A stretch of DNA of 64,000 nt from Chrysomallon squamiferum (lineage: Eukaryota > Mollusca > Gastropoda > Neomphalida > Peltospiridae): positions 12,657,038 to 12,721,037 of the forward strand of contig CM022667.1 in the NCBI GenBank assembly GCA_012295275.1, in the 5' to 3' direction. Positions 1 through 12,853 of the stretch are shown piece by piece. The position numbers and the translations under genes are program-made. Numbering within the stretch: position 1 is the first letter of the stretch; the number at the start of each line of letters is the position of its first letter. The notes beneath the pieces were generated by a model that was not told where the DNA came from, did no database searches, and saw only the letters and a list, made by a program, of their open reading frames with translations.

Positions 1-1776
1 ATTCAAATATCTTACATTCAACTATTTTGAATTATAAGCCCTCCTAATACAAAATATGTAATAATTTAATTTGTATGAGCAATGTTCATTGTAAATTCAG
101 ATACAGAGAACAGTTTGTATTATTATTACTGTTATTACTTTCAAACAATAATTAGTTATCTTTTCAGTATTGATATAGATGTAAGAACTGTTCACAAACA
201 TGAACTAGCAGTATGATGAATAGCTCTGTAAAAACTGTAATTGAAATAAATTGTCACATACTTTTACATTATGTTCATGTCTAAATTAATTATGTGAAAT
301 GCATGTTGTTCTCTTAGGGTGAGGGAAATCATGTATAGGCTATGCCTGCAGATAGTATGTTTATGAATATAATTTTTCAATAAAATATTTCAAAACAAAA
401 TATTTTTTGTATTGTATTTTGAGCTCTCTTACACCATTATCAGTTTTCAGCTATTGCAATGTCAAAGTTTTATTCCACAGCATGTAAAAAAAACTCTTTG
501 GAGGGGTTTATTTTCTATTTTGCTACTACATTTACATTATCTTTATTATAATTTTTTTAATTTATTTTTTTTTTTTTTTTTTTTTTGGTCAACACCCCTT
601 ACACTAGATAACTCCATAACTGGAAGATGATAAAAAGACGATGCCAAAAAAAAAAAAAGGACAAGATTTCTATACAGTATTACAATAAAGCAATGCACTG
701 TCATCATGCTTTCAGTCAGTGTATTCCTATGTGTATTTGTTGCAATTTGCCCCTCATGTGAACATATTACTTACTATCGGTATAATTAGGTGGGTCTAAC
801 ATCATCAGGACATCTTTAAAAGGGTCCAAAAAGCCAAAAATTTAATTCCAAAACAGCTTTATCAGACTAGGAACTTTGGATGTCTGTTATCTATCAAAAA
901 TAAATTTAGACATCAAAATGTAGACAATATTTTTTTATTTTTAAATTTTTTTACTTATAAAGTGATGGACCTTCATTTTCATTTAGTAATAAAATACAGT
1001 TGGTCATACTTGAAAACGAACTGATTTATAAATGGCAGTAATGTATAATAATTTTATTATGAGCAATATAAGAAACATTTTTACTATAATAATAGCTATT
1101 TTAGATATAATATAATTATCAAATAATAATAATAATCGATAGTAATTTAAAATCATCGACTGAACTAAACGTCCAAACCGAGTAGACGAAATGACTTAGA
1201 AGTAATCTTTCTAAAAAAAAAAAAAAAAAAAAAAACGTGAATAATTCATTATAATGAGTAGTTTGGTATAAAATGGGATTACTGATATTATCAAATCTCA
1301 AATATAACCCCAAAACTTGCCCAGTTGCTTTAGAGAATAACAAATTAGGCCGAGTTACAACGACGGCCATTATTTATTAATCAACGAATAAAGGAGAAAA
1401 TGGTGATTTGCATCGCCTACATTTTTGTCATTCACTTTTGAATTGCATATTATATGTTTGTTTTAAAGTCGCTGGGTATCAGTAAGAGAACGCATTTTTA
1501 AAAAAAATTAAAAACTTGTGGGAGTGGTGGTATTCTTTTTTTTATATAGAGTTGGGTAATGTTTCAAATGCATATTTTGAATTACATAACATTTTTTGGA
1601 CTAACCCTTCACTGTAAATAAATAGGTATGTGCCTCGAGGGGTCATACTTGAAATGTACGAATATCAGTACATTATCAGCTAATTGCAGCAGTCTGCTAA
1701 TAAGAAAAGTGCCACTTAAAAGCATTAAATAACAACTTAAAAAAATAAAATAATAATAAGAAGAAGAAGAAGAAGA

Positions 1777-1847
<71 letters not shown>

Positions 1848-2321
1848 GCTATGTAAAATAGGCTGTGATGGCTTTGTTGCATGTTTAATTAAGGATCAAG
1901 TTCCATTTTATTATTATTTTAATCAAACATATATCATTAAATAGTTTTGCTAATTTCGTTTAACTTCCTTTACTTTGACGTAATCTACAGTGCTTCAGGT
2001 TTTCTGAGGAAATTACGATCGAAGAAGGAAAAATATGTACAGGTAATTAAGGTAATTAGTAGAATTTCAGAGTAAATCAAAGCATAATTTCGCCAGATTA
2101 CATGTTTATTATAACTTTATTTTAAAAGAATGGTATTTATCATAAGGACCCCATAAAAGGATGAATTTGTAAAACAGAATTTTGTACGTCATCATATATT
2201 ATGTTATCGATAATGACCTAAATTCGTATTATTGCCATAATTATTGACGTTATTCTTTTTAAAGTTTTGAAAATTAGTTTATAATGCAATTTTAGTACAG
2301 AATGAACTATATTTATTTCAG
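1..2321. other. Region upstream of AKTIP
   Basis: No coding exon was recognised here. It contains an AATAAA near 379 that could end an upstream plus-strand transcript, poly-T at about 559-586, poly-A at about 1214-1235, and an AAG/TAA repeat (1751-1845). A likely promoter or 5' UTR zone lies at about 1945-2042: an ETS-like acttcc, a TGACGTAA at 1976-1983 (CRE/ATF-like), and a possible 5' UTR donor (cag then gtaatt) at 2042/2043. These promoter elements are inferred from motif form only. Confidence 0.4.
1751..1845. repeat. (AAG)n/(TAA)n microsatellite
   Basis: A short AAG run leads into a long pure TAA run. In translation it gives poly-Ile, an artefact rather than a gene. Confidence 0.95.
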
Positions 2322-2362
2322 GTCTGATTGGTGCTGTAGTCGTTTGGAATGATTGAGGTACC

Positions 2363-2389
2363 ATGTCACAGACTGGTATGGATTCGCAG
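2363..2389 (+). CDS. AKTIP: AKTIP coding exon 1
   Basis: Encodes residues 1-9 (MSQTGMDSQ) and ends at phase 0 before a gtattt donor. A possible acceptor at 2320-2321 would make this the second exon of the transcript, with the 5' UTR starting farther upstream. An out-of-frame ATG at 2349 lies just upstream. The following 440-bp intron is plain AT-rich sequence. Confidence 0.75.
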
Positions 2390-5300
2390 GTATTTATACA
2401 GACAAGGCTGAATTATTCAATGAATATATATTAGTTGAAAAACAAATTCAGTTAATTTCTTTCCATTACTGTTATGTGTATAACAATTACGGAAGTTAAT
2501 AAATACCTTTCCATTTTAATTGTTTTTATTTTTAGTAATTGAATAAGTGAATATTAATAATGCGAATTTGATATAATTCACAAAACTGTCTTGATATTTA
2601 ATTTTTAAATTTAGTTAATGTTAGTGTAAATATTATGGCATAAAATTGAATTGTTTTTTGGTTGTTATTTTTTAATATATATTTTATATTATAAATACTA
2701 TATTTTTTATATTTGTATGTCACAACAGTAACTGCATTTGGAAGAAAACAATACTTTTTTATTTATTTATTTATTTTATTTTATTTTTTAATTTTTTTTA
2801 AGTAATAATAGAAATTATTTTGTCTACAGCTTCAAGACTCACCTGCTTCTGGTAATGGAAGGAAACAGTTACCCAACATTCCCTCTGATTCAAAATTAAA
2901 TTATCCACAACATAAATTACCTTCTAATCTTGGTGCTAATGGTTATGGAACATATTTCCAGGAATATTCTTTGATGGCAGAATAGTAAGTTATCATCAGT
3001 GGCCATTTCATGGTAACCTTGACATCTTTTTGTTGAATTAAATATTAAGAAAATGCATAAGAAATGTAAAATATACACAAAGAAACTAAAGAATTAAGAA
3101 TAAACTAATTAGAAATATCACTAACACAGTGTTGTCAAATTGTTGAGATTATGATATATTTTGAGGTCTAATTGAATTTCTCAAAAATTCTTAATTTTCA
3201 AAATAATTCACTTTTCAGAAAAATGGTTAACGGAATCAAGTTATAATTACATTTTCTTTTAAAAGTTTCATTCATGTATATATGAAATATAAAATTATTT
3301 CTTCTGAAAATAAAACTAAATTTATTAAATTCTTTTATTTTATTTTATTTTGTTTCAACCAAAAATTTCTTTTTGTTTTCCAGTAATCAGCTACATCGAC
3401 AAAAGATGCCAGGTGTTTATGTTATTCCATCTGCACACTGTTCTCACAGTAAGTTTTTATCTAAATTATTTCCTTACTGACTGGAAAAGCAATAAAAAAA
3501 ACATCATTATATTATAAAGATTAATTAAAGATTACTATATTACATGTTATTAGTTTTAAAAAATTGTATATAATATTATCCATCAAATATTATCTTCTTT
3601 GATATATCTTAGATCACAGATATACTTTTCAGATTATACTGTATTGATGTTTTATACATGTGTGTGTTTGTGTGTGTCTGTGTGAATGTATGCATGCATG
3701 TATGTGTATGTGTATGTGTCTGTGTCTGTGTGTGTGTGGGGGGGTGAGGTCTGTGTGTGTTTATATATTTTTGATTTATGTGTTTTATGTTTCAGTTTAA
3801 AATACCTTTTGCACTTCATTTAAAAATAAATATATATATAGATATATATATATATATATATACTGGATTGTTTTGGTAATTATATTTAATTTTTTTGTCT
3901 TTTTCAGTTTGGAATGGAGTTTTATTTATCAGACAGGGAATGTATCAAGAGGGTATTTTTCGATTTACCCTGACAATTCCAGAGAATTACCCTGACAGCG
4001 AATGTCCAGTATGTCTTCTTCTCAGACATTTTTATTTTTATTATTATTATTATTACTAGTTTTTTTTAAGATCCACCAATTAATAAATAATAGTTACAGC
4101 TATAACATATAACTTAATAATTAGGAATAAGCAATTGAAAATTTTGTTTTGAATTTATTTAAGACATATTTTTATTACATTTGAAACACACTCCGAGTTT
4201 TTCAAACTTTTGAATGTAATATTTCTAATAAATATCATATATAATTTCAGACACTAGTGTTTGAATTTCCTGTATTTCATCCTGTTGTGCACCCTGTTAC
4301 AGGAGAAGTTGATGTGAAAAGAGCTTTTCCAAGATGGAGGTAATTCAAATCTCCTGAATTACTAAACACATCATTTTATTTTTCTTTATATTTTTTAGCA
4401 ACAGTAATATTTATTATATCTCTCAAGGTTCGAAATTAACTGAATTATTTCCGATGACTTGTGTATCAAAAGTTGTGGTTCATGTTTTTCACCATAATGT
4501 TACAATATTCTCATTGTCAGTGAATCTGTCTTTGAACAAAAATTATGTGCTGCCAGCTTCTTTCATTTTCTACATTATCCACCAATACCATTTAATGATA
4601 TTAATGAAAATAAAACCATAAATAATTGTTAATATGTTGACTCAAAAGGATTCTCATCAGTTGTTCATATTATACGAAGACTGAGTAAAATTTGGCAATA
4701 GCATCAGTAATAATGGATGCCAGTGTTGTAGTTAAGTTTTTTGATTGAGACTAAACTGTTTCTTTTTTTCTGAATGTTAAAGGACGGTTAAATCATATTA
4801 TTGTTAGAAAAGTCTCTGAATAAGTTAAAAGGTTAAAGTTGTGTCATCAAATTGACTTGGGTCTATTAATAATCAACTCAGACATTTTTCCTAAAGAAAA
4901 TGCAAACATATCTGACAGTTGTTCATTTATAGACTGATATAATTAAGTTACTGTATACTGTTTTAAATTACATATCATTTTGTGTTGGACAAAAAGACAG
5001 CTAATAATAAAGTTTGTGTCTGCCCTTAAATATTTCCAGTCTTCTTGTTAAGAATCCCTTTTTCTTTCTTTTTTCTTTCCTTCTTTCTTTATTATTATTT
5101 TTTTCTTTCTTTTTATATTTATTTTCTAAGCCAAATCTGATAAAAAATCAAATTACCATAATTATGTTACTCTTTTCTAGGAGAAACAACAATCATCTGT
5201 GGCAGGTTTTGTTGTATGCCAGAAGAATTTTTTATAAAATTGAAACAAAAGATCCTCTCAATGAAGAAGCAGCAGATCTGTAAGTTGTTAATTTTAATAC

Positions 5301-5413
5301 TTTATTTTGTTGTGAAAATCTCCAAATATTTTAACTGGTGACAACAATATTCTGTATGTGTGGAAAAAGCATTCCTTTCTAGACAGGGTTATGTAGACTT
5401 TCCATTTTTATAA

Positions 5414-5483
<70 letters not shown>

Positions 5484-8400
5484 CCCACAACTGATTATAA
5501 CATTTTTAAAAGGTTATATTCATTTGAAATTTTAATAAATATTTCTCAAAATAATATTTATTTAATCATATTATGCCACATTTTAAATGGAATGTTATTT
5601 TATTTATTTTCCTTGATAACTAACATATATTTTTTAGCAAAGCTACATACAACACTATTTTAATTTAAACTGCAACAAATTTTCTCTTTCTCATTGTCAT
5701 TCATTCCATCTACTTACCTCTTCCTTTATTCTGTATTGCTTGACAATACTATCTTTCTGTTTAATTAATTTTTTGATATCTATTCTGGTTTTGGTTGTGA
5801 GATTTGCAATTATTATTATTACATTTTTTTTTTAAAGCTATGTCCATGATATAGATTCATATAAGAAGAAAGTAATAGATTCTGTGAAGGCAGCCAAAAA
5901 ACGGGCTTTGGAGCCTCCAAAATCTGATGATCCTTTCTCCATCAGGTTTGTCAAAGTTTAAACCATTTTCAAAGTTTTATCAGTATTGTGAGATATATTC
6001 TAGTCCATATTATAATCAGTTTTAAACAAGAAAAAAAAAAGTTTAAAATATTATACATTTATTATCTTTATTATTTTTATTTAAAAAAAAAAGAAAAACA
6101 ACAACAAAGAAACTACCCAAAATGTATTACGAATAGAATAGACTAGTTAAGAATATCAATATTAATTCTCTGTTTGTTTAGGTTCACTGAACTGGAACCA
6201 GCAGTGTTTGAGCAAGCCAAGCGTGACATGTTGAATTCAAAGGTATATATCAGTCCAGGTAAACGTAATGCATCGTTACACAAATGGATTTTTGTTTTCT
6301 AATTGTTCTCGGTTTTTCTTAATTTTGTTTGTTGCATGGGTTTGTTGTTATTATTACTTTCTTCATCTTTGTTTACACAAATATTTTATATTTAATAGAT
6401 GCTACAACTAAATTTGAATATAAATTTATAGCTAAAAATGTACTTGTGATTTTAGGAACAAACAAAAAAATATATATTTCATATAGTTCAGAATTAAAAA
6501 TTTACTTAGTCTCGACTCCAGAATTTGCTAACAATAAAGTAGTAACTTAAAACAAAAAGCCATAATGTATGCATATACACTGTTACTTTTTTTTAGTTCT
6601 CTAATGAATTTGTGCATTGTCATATTTTGATTATTAACAAAGGCGTTAGTCTTTGAAATACAAGTAAGATAACTATTTGTGGTGTCCAAAGTGTATATAG
6701 GTTACTTTATCCACAGCACTGCAGGTAAACCAAAATATTTTATTTATTTATTTCTTATCTCTCTTAATTCTTTGTTAGTATCTTACAATATTTTGTCCCA
6801 AATTATTTCACTGTCATCATGTTTGTTATTGTTTTTTTATTTTATTTTTATTATTATTTTTTTTTTTTTAATGAGAAATTGTAAATAGTGTTTAAAACTT
6901 ATTAAAAGATTATAAAAAAGGTGAAAGATTATGTAATCGTTGAATAATCAGAGAGGCAGAATTCCTCTCAAATGCCACAGTTGTAAATGTGTGCATATAC
7001 TTACCTTTGTATGTGTGTGTGTGTGTGTGTCTGTGAATGTGTATATATTTATTTATTTATTTATTTACATATTCGTACTATAACAATTTGACCAGGTACA
7101 CATGTAGTTAAGAAAAATCTTGATGCTAAAAGTTTATCTGTCATGGTTTTCTTCACAGAAGCAACATCAAGTTAAATATTTTTATAAAAACAACACATTG
7201 GTGAACAAATTCTTTAATTAGAACATTCTTTATATATTTAAGGAATTTCCTTTTTATTTTTATTTTATTTTATAATATCTGTGATTTTCAAAAAAATCAT
7301 ATTAAATGCTTTTAATAAATCTGAGTTAAATTGCACATTTTCAAACTGTTTTTTTTTTGGGGGGGGTTCTTTATAACTTAAGTATTAAAAAAAATAATTA
7401 TAATAATAAAAAAAAGAATAGAACAAATTTATTTACTAAGTTTTTAATGTGAATGCTTTTCTGACTTTTATTTGTACCCACAGGCTTTAGAAACAAATAA
7501 ACAAAGAAAGTCTGTTTTTGACAAATCTACACAAGTAAGACAAAATTTCTTGGGTTAACCTTCCCATCCCTTTTTACAAATTTATTTTCTTATTTACTCA
7601 CGTTGTTACTTTTAATTTTTTATTTATTTATTATTTTATTCGTAATATATATTCATATGGCAAAGTAATTTTAAATTTTTTTTTAATAATCATTTTGTTT
7701 TCCATTGCTTTCAAAACAGTAGAGAAATTAGATTTCATTTATTTATTATTTCTTGGTTGAGGCTTTTTAAATTTTATATTTTAAATAAATTGTTAATTCA
7801 TTTTATTTTTACCCTTTTAGAGAACATTTTCTCTAGCTGTATATTTAAGAAAGCTTTCTTTCATGCTGTTTAAAAGCACATTTAATTGTTAAAGATTTTA
7901 TATATTGTATAGCAAGTAGGGTATTAAGGAATAAATCTTATAATTTTCTTAGTTTTAGTCATCAATAATTCATTTATTTATTTATTTTTTTTATTTTCAG
8001 TTTTTCTTCTTCTTCTTCTTCTTCTTCTTCTTATTATTATTATTATTATTATTCAATTTCATATTTATTCATTTCGTTCATCTGATTTAAAAAAAAAAAA
8101 AAAAAGTCACGATTTAAATTAAATTTTCTCCTCAGACCATTCTTTCTGGTGACATTATTGAACAGTTAAAACTAAACGTGAGATGAATTTCTTTCCTTCA
8201 TCCCATATCCCCTGATCATCAGTTTAGATATATATATATGTGTGTCTTTTCCTTTCACCAGTGAATTTATAGCACCCAGATTTTCATCAGTAAATCAGAA
8301 TTACAGAGAGCATTAATAGACAGTCTTTTTTTCATCATTAATAGATTTATTAATATTATCATTAATGTTGTTTAAGGTACTTTATTATCATTAATTATTA

Positions 8401-9752
8401 ATTGTTTATTATTATTGTTGTTGTTGTTGTAGTACTTGTTGTTGCTGCTGTTGTTGTTGTTGTTGTTGTTATTATTGCTACAATTTTATTCCCATTATTT
8501 ATATAATTTAAAAAAATAATATAATTTTGTTTTTATAATTAAGAAATAAATAAATGTTAGTAAACGAGCTGAAATTTTATAAACATTTTTCAGACATTAT
8601 GTTTTTACTCTCACAGTCACTCCCAGTTGTTTGTGTTTTCTTTCTGTGTCACTGCAGTATGCACACACGCTTTCATTCATCTCCTTTCAAACCAAAAAGA
8701 ATTATTATTATTATTAGTTTTAGTTTTTTTTATAAATCTGTGATATTATGCATAAAATACTAAATTAATTTTTTTCTTCCTTGTAATTGTGTCTGCCTCT
8801 CTGTGTGTCCATTTGTCTATATCTATGCATGCATATATACATAGATAGATAGATTGATTTAATAATAATTTTATTTTTTATTTTTTAATATTGTAAATAG
8901 GAATTAGTGTGTTTCATAATTAATTATTTTAAAAAAGTATGTTATATGAAGGAATTTTTGTTTAAGATAATTCATTTGTATTATATTTTATTGTTTAATG
9001 TTACAAGGGGGTGCTTGGTTTATTATATATGATACTCTGTTTGAAAAAGTTTTAGCTTAAACAGCAATCAGTTTTACCATAGCACAAACTTTTCTGCATC
9101 CCAGAAAAGATTTATCAAAGTTTATGTGTACATTTTGGTGTTTAGCAAACTACAGATGAAAGATTTGTTATTGTAATCAGTGAAGAAAATCTTGTGAAGT
9201 GACATCATCAAGTTTCCATACTTAACATTATACAGAAAATACCTACTAATAGGTGTTAGTGTAGTTTATTAAATATTTACTTATTTATTCTGCAGTAGTC
9301 AAAGTAAGCTGAAATCTGTACATTTTAAAAATATTTATATGATTATGCAAATTTTGCTTAATAATGAAAACAACAATAATGAAATTAAAATATATACAAA
9401 ACTAACAGTAACCTGTTAATATAAAATTAAATTAAATTCTAAATTTGCAGTTTATTATTTTTGTAATTAAGTGATAACATTTTGCAGGTTTTTCAAGTGA
9501 GCTTTATAGAGAAAATGTTAAGTTTTATAAGCTCGAGATCTTAACATTTAAATAAGTGTGGTAAGAAATAACAATGCACACAATCTGAGTATGTCACATT
9601 CACCATTTTTTTAAATATCTTTTTTCCTTTTTTTTCCCTTTCAGAAAACTCCAGCTGAAGATCACAGATCAAACCCTGCGACGTTGGGACTGTCATGGAT
9701 GTTGCCAGGATCAGCTGAGATATTTTCTGCTGAAGATGCCAGCTTGTCATAG
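2363..9752 (+). CDS. AKTIP: AKTIP/FTS, AKT-interacting protein (inactive E2-like), complete, 11 coding exons
   Basis: AKTIP (FTS) is a ubiquitin-conjugating-enzyme variant that lacks E2 activity. It is a subunit of the FTS-Hook-FHIP complex that links endosomal cargo to dynein, and it has also been tied to AKT and to telomere maintenance. Coding exons: 2363-2389, 2830-2984, 3384-3448, 3908-4008, 4251-4339, 5181-5279, 5838-5945, 6182-6242, 7484-7534, 8136-8177 and 9645-9752. All introns are GT-AG and all phases agree. The protein is 301 residues (287 without the 42-nt exon), against about 292 in human. The UBC-like fold spans about residues 54-215, with motifs [36 protein letters not shown] and [15 protein letters not shown]. 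The E2 HPN motif reads HPV (126-128), and Asp137 sits where the catalytic Cys would be, so it should be inactive as in other FTS proteins. The C-terminal GLSW block matches the vertebrate tail. The start ATG has A at -3. Confidence 0.95.
2830..2984 (+). CDS. AKTIP: AKTIP coding exon 2
   Basis: Encodes residues 10-60 plus two bases of Tyr61. This is the polar, low-conservation N-terminal tail, with an RKQLPNIP stretch that resembles KKQLPSIP in the human protein, ending in the start of the UBC fold ([10 protein letters not shown]). Acceptor ctacag, donor gtaagt. The following 399-bp intron shows no feature. Confidence 0.93.
3384..3448 (+). CDS. AKTIP: AKTIP coding exon 3
   Basis: Completes Tyr61 and encodes residues 62-82, including the family motif QKMPGVYV. 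Acceptor ttccag, donor gtaagt. The next intron (459 bp) carries an impure TG tract at about 3659-3770 and a TA tract at about 3828-3861. Confidence 0.94.
3908..4008 (+). CDS. AKTIP: AKTIP coding exon 4
   Basis: Encodes Ile83 (split) and residues 84-116, the central beta-strands of the UEV fold ([17 protein letters not shown], then ENYPDSECP). Close to human FGVIFIRHGLYQDGVF. The donor is gtatgt; the 242-bp intron after it has nothing notable. Confidence 0.96.
4251..4339 (+). CDS. AKTIP: AKTIP coding exon 5 (dead active-site region)
   Basis: Encodes residues 117-145 and two bases of Arg146. It holds the region equivalent to the E2 active site: HPV replaces HPN and Asp137 replaces the catalytic Cys, followed by DVKRAFPRW. 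This supports a non-enzymatic, scaffold role. The following 841-bp intron has TTTC/TTTA-rich sequence near its 3' end. Confidence 0.96.
5181..5279 (+). CDS. AKTIP: AKTIP coding exon 6
   Basis: Encodes the end of Arg146 through residue 178 and two bases of Leu179. [20 protein letters not shown] matches the human block HNHIWQVLMYARRVFYKID nearly residue for residue. Donor gtaagt. The next intron (558 bp) contains a pure 65-bp CT repeat. Confidence 0.96.
5416..5480 (+). repeat. (CT)n microsatellite, 65 bp
   Basis: An uninterrupted CT run inside AKTIP intron 6, starting 137 bp after the exon 6 donor. Polypyrimidine on the sense strand. Confidence 0.97.
5838..5945 (+). CDS. AKTIP: AKTIP coding exon 7
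   Basis: Completes Leu179 and encodes residues 180-214 plus two bases of Arg215. Sequence [21 protein letters not shown] corresponds to the helix after the UBC core (human YEKDIQLFKSKVVDSVKVC), then DDPFSIRF, which matches EDPYAISF. The following 236-bp intron has A-rich tracts only. Confidence 0.95.
6182..6242 (+). CDS. AKTIP: AKTIP coding exon 8
   Basis: Encodes the end of Arg215 and residues 216-235: [20 protein letters not shown]. It aligns with human SPWNPSVHDEAREKMLTQ. Donor gtatat, phase 0. The following 1.24-kb intron holds AT-rich DNA, a short TG tract near 7013-7030 and a T8G7 run at about 7351-7366. Confidence 0.9.
7484..7534 (+). CDS. AKTIP: AKTIP coding exon 9
   Basis: Encodes residues 236-252, a basic linker ([17 protein letters not shown]). 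Splice signals are good: cccacag acceptor, gtaaga donor, phase 0 on both sides. The human protein has a polar linker of low identity at this point, so the call rests on splice sites and frame. Confidence 0.78.
8136..8177 (+). CDS. AKTIP: AKTIP possible coding exon 10 (42 nt, perhaps alternative)
   Basis: A symmetric 14-codon candidate exon ([14 protein letters not shown]) with a tctcctcag acceptor and a gtgaga donor, open and phase 0 at both ends. It can be skipped without changing the frame. I see no counterpart in the human protein, so it may be lineage-specific, alternative, or false. The preceding intron carries a TTC/TTA tract (about 8006-8053) and the following 1.47-kb intron a TTG tract (about 8411-8470). 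Confidence 0.5.
9645..9752 (+). CDS. AKTIP: AKTIP terminal coding exon 11
   Basis: Encodes residues 267-301 and a TAG stop. Contains [14 protein letters not shown], which matches the conserved human tail GLSWVKPGSVQPFS. The acceptor follows a long polypyrimidine tract. Confidence 0.93.
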   Translation, partial: KTPAEDHRSNPATLGLSWMLPGSAEIFSAEDASLS

Positions 9753-10192
9753 CATTTGAATGATTGAAAAAATGGTTATAAAAAGCAAAGCTTTTGATAT
9801 ATTTTGACATACATGGACTTAAACAGTCACACACACTCATTTATTTATTGACACAAAAACACATGAATGTACACATTGAAATACACTAGGACAAATAAAC
9901 AAAATTCTCACACACACACACAGCCACTTGCATGGTCAAATCCCATTGTATTGATATCATAGGGACCACAGAAAAATATCCAATTAACCAAATGTGAACT
10001 CAAACAATATTTTGTACTTGGTACAAACAAAATTATGTCCTTTGAAAAGAAAATATATACAGTTTTAATATGGTTTAACAATGATAAATAAATTAACTGA
10101 TTAATCTGTAAAACACACACACAAACAGAGTCAGACCCTATTTTATCAAACTTGCTTTTAATTGATATTCTAAGTGTGAATGTGTGTTTTTT

Positions 10193-10225
<33 letters not shown>

Positions 10226-12754
10226 ACACAAACACACATTCACATATACAGTACAAAGATACATACAGTGAACATACACACATACTAATAAGCTATAAAA
10301 ATATACTCGATACATAATATTTTAATAGCATTTTCCCGAATTACCCAAACACCTGTTCAAACTGGAAAACTGCCAAAACCAGGTGTTGCATTGGTCCATG
10401 CAGCATGTTTGAGTTACTTCTAACTCCCGGCTTACAATAATTCAATCTATGCACAAAACTGTGTTAATATTTTACTCTGCCTACACAGAAGTCCATGTGA
10501 ATAATGTCTGTCTGATGCAATCTATAACCAGTTGAATTCTTTTTTTAGAAAACATATTTATATATTCTTCATGTTTCATGTACCATAATTGTTTTATCAG
10601 GTGAAGGGATTTTTTTTTTTTTTTTTAAATTGATAAACCAAATGTAACCTGTGTGGGTATTTATTTCTTGATCTTCAGTATTGTTGGGTCATTGAAAAAT
10701 ATTGAACTTTAATTTAATTTTAATTTTTGTTTGTATAGTGTGCATTATTTTTATGCATGAAGTTGTATCTGGATGTTTATTTAGGTGTGTGTGGATCTGA
10801 GTGCATGTGTATGTATGTTGTGTGTGTGTGTGTGTGTGAGTGTGTGTGTGTGTGTGAATGAAATATTTTTCAAATTAGTGCTTTTTACAACAAAAAAAAC
10901 TCTCACTTTCTTGGTTGTTCTTATTTCATGTTGTGAGTTTATCCCATACTTTTCTGAACTTTTATTTATTAATGTTGTATTTTCTAAAATGTTTTAAAGA
11001 AAACTCATTTATGAATGATTATTATGCGTATAATCTCTGTTGAGAAGTTGAAATCAGCCAATAAAGAAACATCTACTTACTTTTGCTTTTATTTATTTAT
11101 TATTATATTTTTATTTAATTTATTTATTATTATTACAGTATTGTTTATTAACTATTTTTACTATTTTTATTAGTTGGTTTATTGTCATGTTAATTATTAA
11201 TGTCACATTACTCATTTCTATCTTAAACAGAAATGAATATTAAAATGTGTTAAGCATTTATTATTTTTTAAATTTATTGTCTTATACAACTAGATCAAAA
11301 TGAAATTAACTGAAGAAATAAAAATTGACTGTTGTTGGTTTATGACCTTAATTCTGTACTAACATCAAAGTTATGGAAATTTTACTCGGATGATGTTAAT
11401 ACATGCAGAAATTGACTAAATCAACGAAAATAACAAGTCTAATGTAGTAACCTTTACTATCATTGAAATATTTCTATAGCATTAGTGGCAGCTTAAAGCA
11501 TAATTTTGACAGAACTGTACAGTATAATGTGCCCAGTAAAGATTTCAAAATATAAACATACAGTGACATTAATTTGAATGTCTAATCCATCTGGGAAAAC
11601 GGAAGACTTGGTAACTGTTTAGTGATAATCCTGTGACAAAATGGAAGAGGATACTTACCTGGGAAATATTTGTATATTTTATAAATCTGACACAGTAAGT
11701 CAAGCAAAAACCAAAGTTCAAAAACCATATTTTAACAATTAACCTTTATTTTTCAAAATATTTGTATTCAAGTAAAAAAAAAAAAATGTACATTTTTCAG
11801 CGGACATTTAAAAATCATACAAACACCAGGCTACACTATAAATAATAAATAAATAAATAAATAAATAAATAAATGAAAATAATTTAAAAATAATAATAAT
11901 AAATAAACTTCTGAGCTTGTTACACAAAAAAAACAAAAACATTTTGCATCAGAGGTATTGTTTTAAATAACTGAGATCACATTTATAACTGTTTCTACGG
12001 TGATATGAATAAATGATCTAACAAATTCTTTACAATTTGAAAGTTGCCATTTCAGGGAATATATAATTCCTCACAATAATGAAATAATACTGTCAGAGAA
12101 GATTCGAATTTACATGGAGGACAAGTTGTTTCTTTTCTTTCATTTTCTGCTTTTCTGTTTTTTATTCATTCCATGCTCACTGTACCAGAAAAAAACTTAT
12201 GAGTTAATTACTGTATCATATATAACAAACTAAAGAAAAATAACAACTACCGATATTTTTATCTGTCCTCTGGTATACTTTATTATTAATAAAGATTGGA
12301 CAGCAGAAAACATAATATGGAAGAATACTGAATCTATTGAGATTATTTCTTCATATCATCAAAGGAACATTTTAACCCTTTAACCTTACCAGCCATTTCA
12401 CTGTAATATAAGGAATAACAACTGCTCTGAAATTTCTTAAATCTAATTATGTTCAGATGTAAAATAACATGATTCTGAAAAGATAAAAGAACGAGTTATT
12501 GATACGATTACATTTTTATACAGTAATTTTTAAACATTACAGTAGTTCATTTTATAAATAATTTGCATTCTCTAAATAGGCTCAACCTCACTGAAAAGTA
12601 GTAACAGCAACAACAACAATAATAACAAGTTTTTAAAGAATGTTTTTATTTATTTATGTAATCAAATTCATTATTACTGTTTTTTTTAATATTTTTAATT
12701 TTATTTATTCATTTATTAATTTTATTTTGTTTTTTTAATTTTTAATTTATTTAT

Positions 12755-12757
<3 letters not shown>

Positions 12758-12830
<73 letters not shown>

Positions 12831-12853
12831 TTGTTGTTGTTGTTGTTGTTGTT
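12758..12853. repeat. (TTA)n(TTG)n compound microsatellite
   Basis: About 70 bp of pure TTA changing sharply to TTG for the last 24 bp. Confidence 0.96.

Noticed and set aside
9541-9840. 99-codon minus-strand open frame
   Set aside because: Antisense shadow of the AKTIP terminal exon.
9908-10315. 135-codon minus-strand open frame
   Set aside because: Low-complexity Tyr/Val/Cys-rich translation of CA and TA repeats in the AKTIP 3' region.
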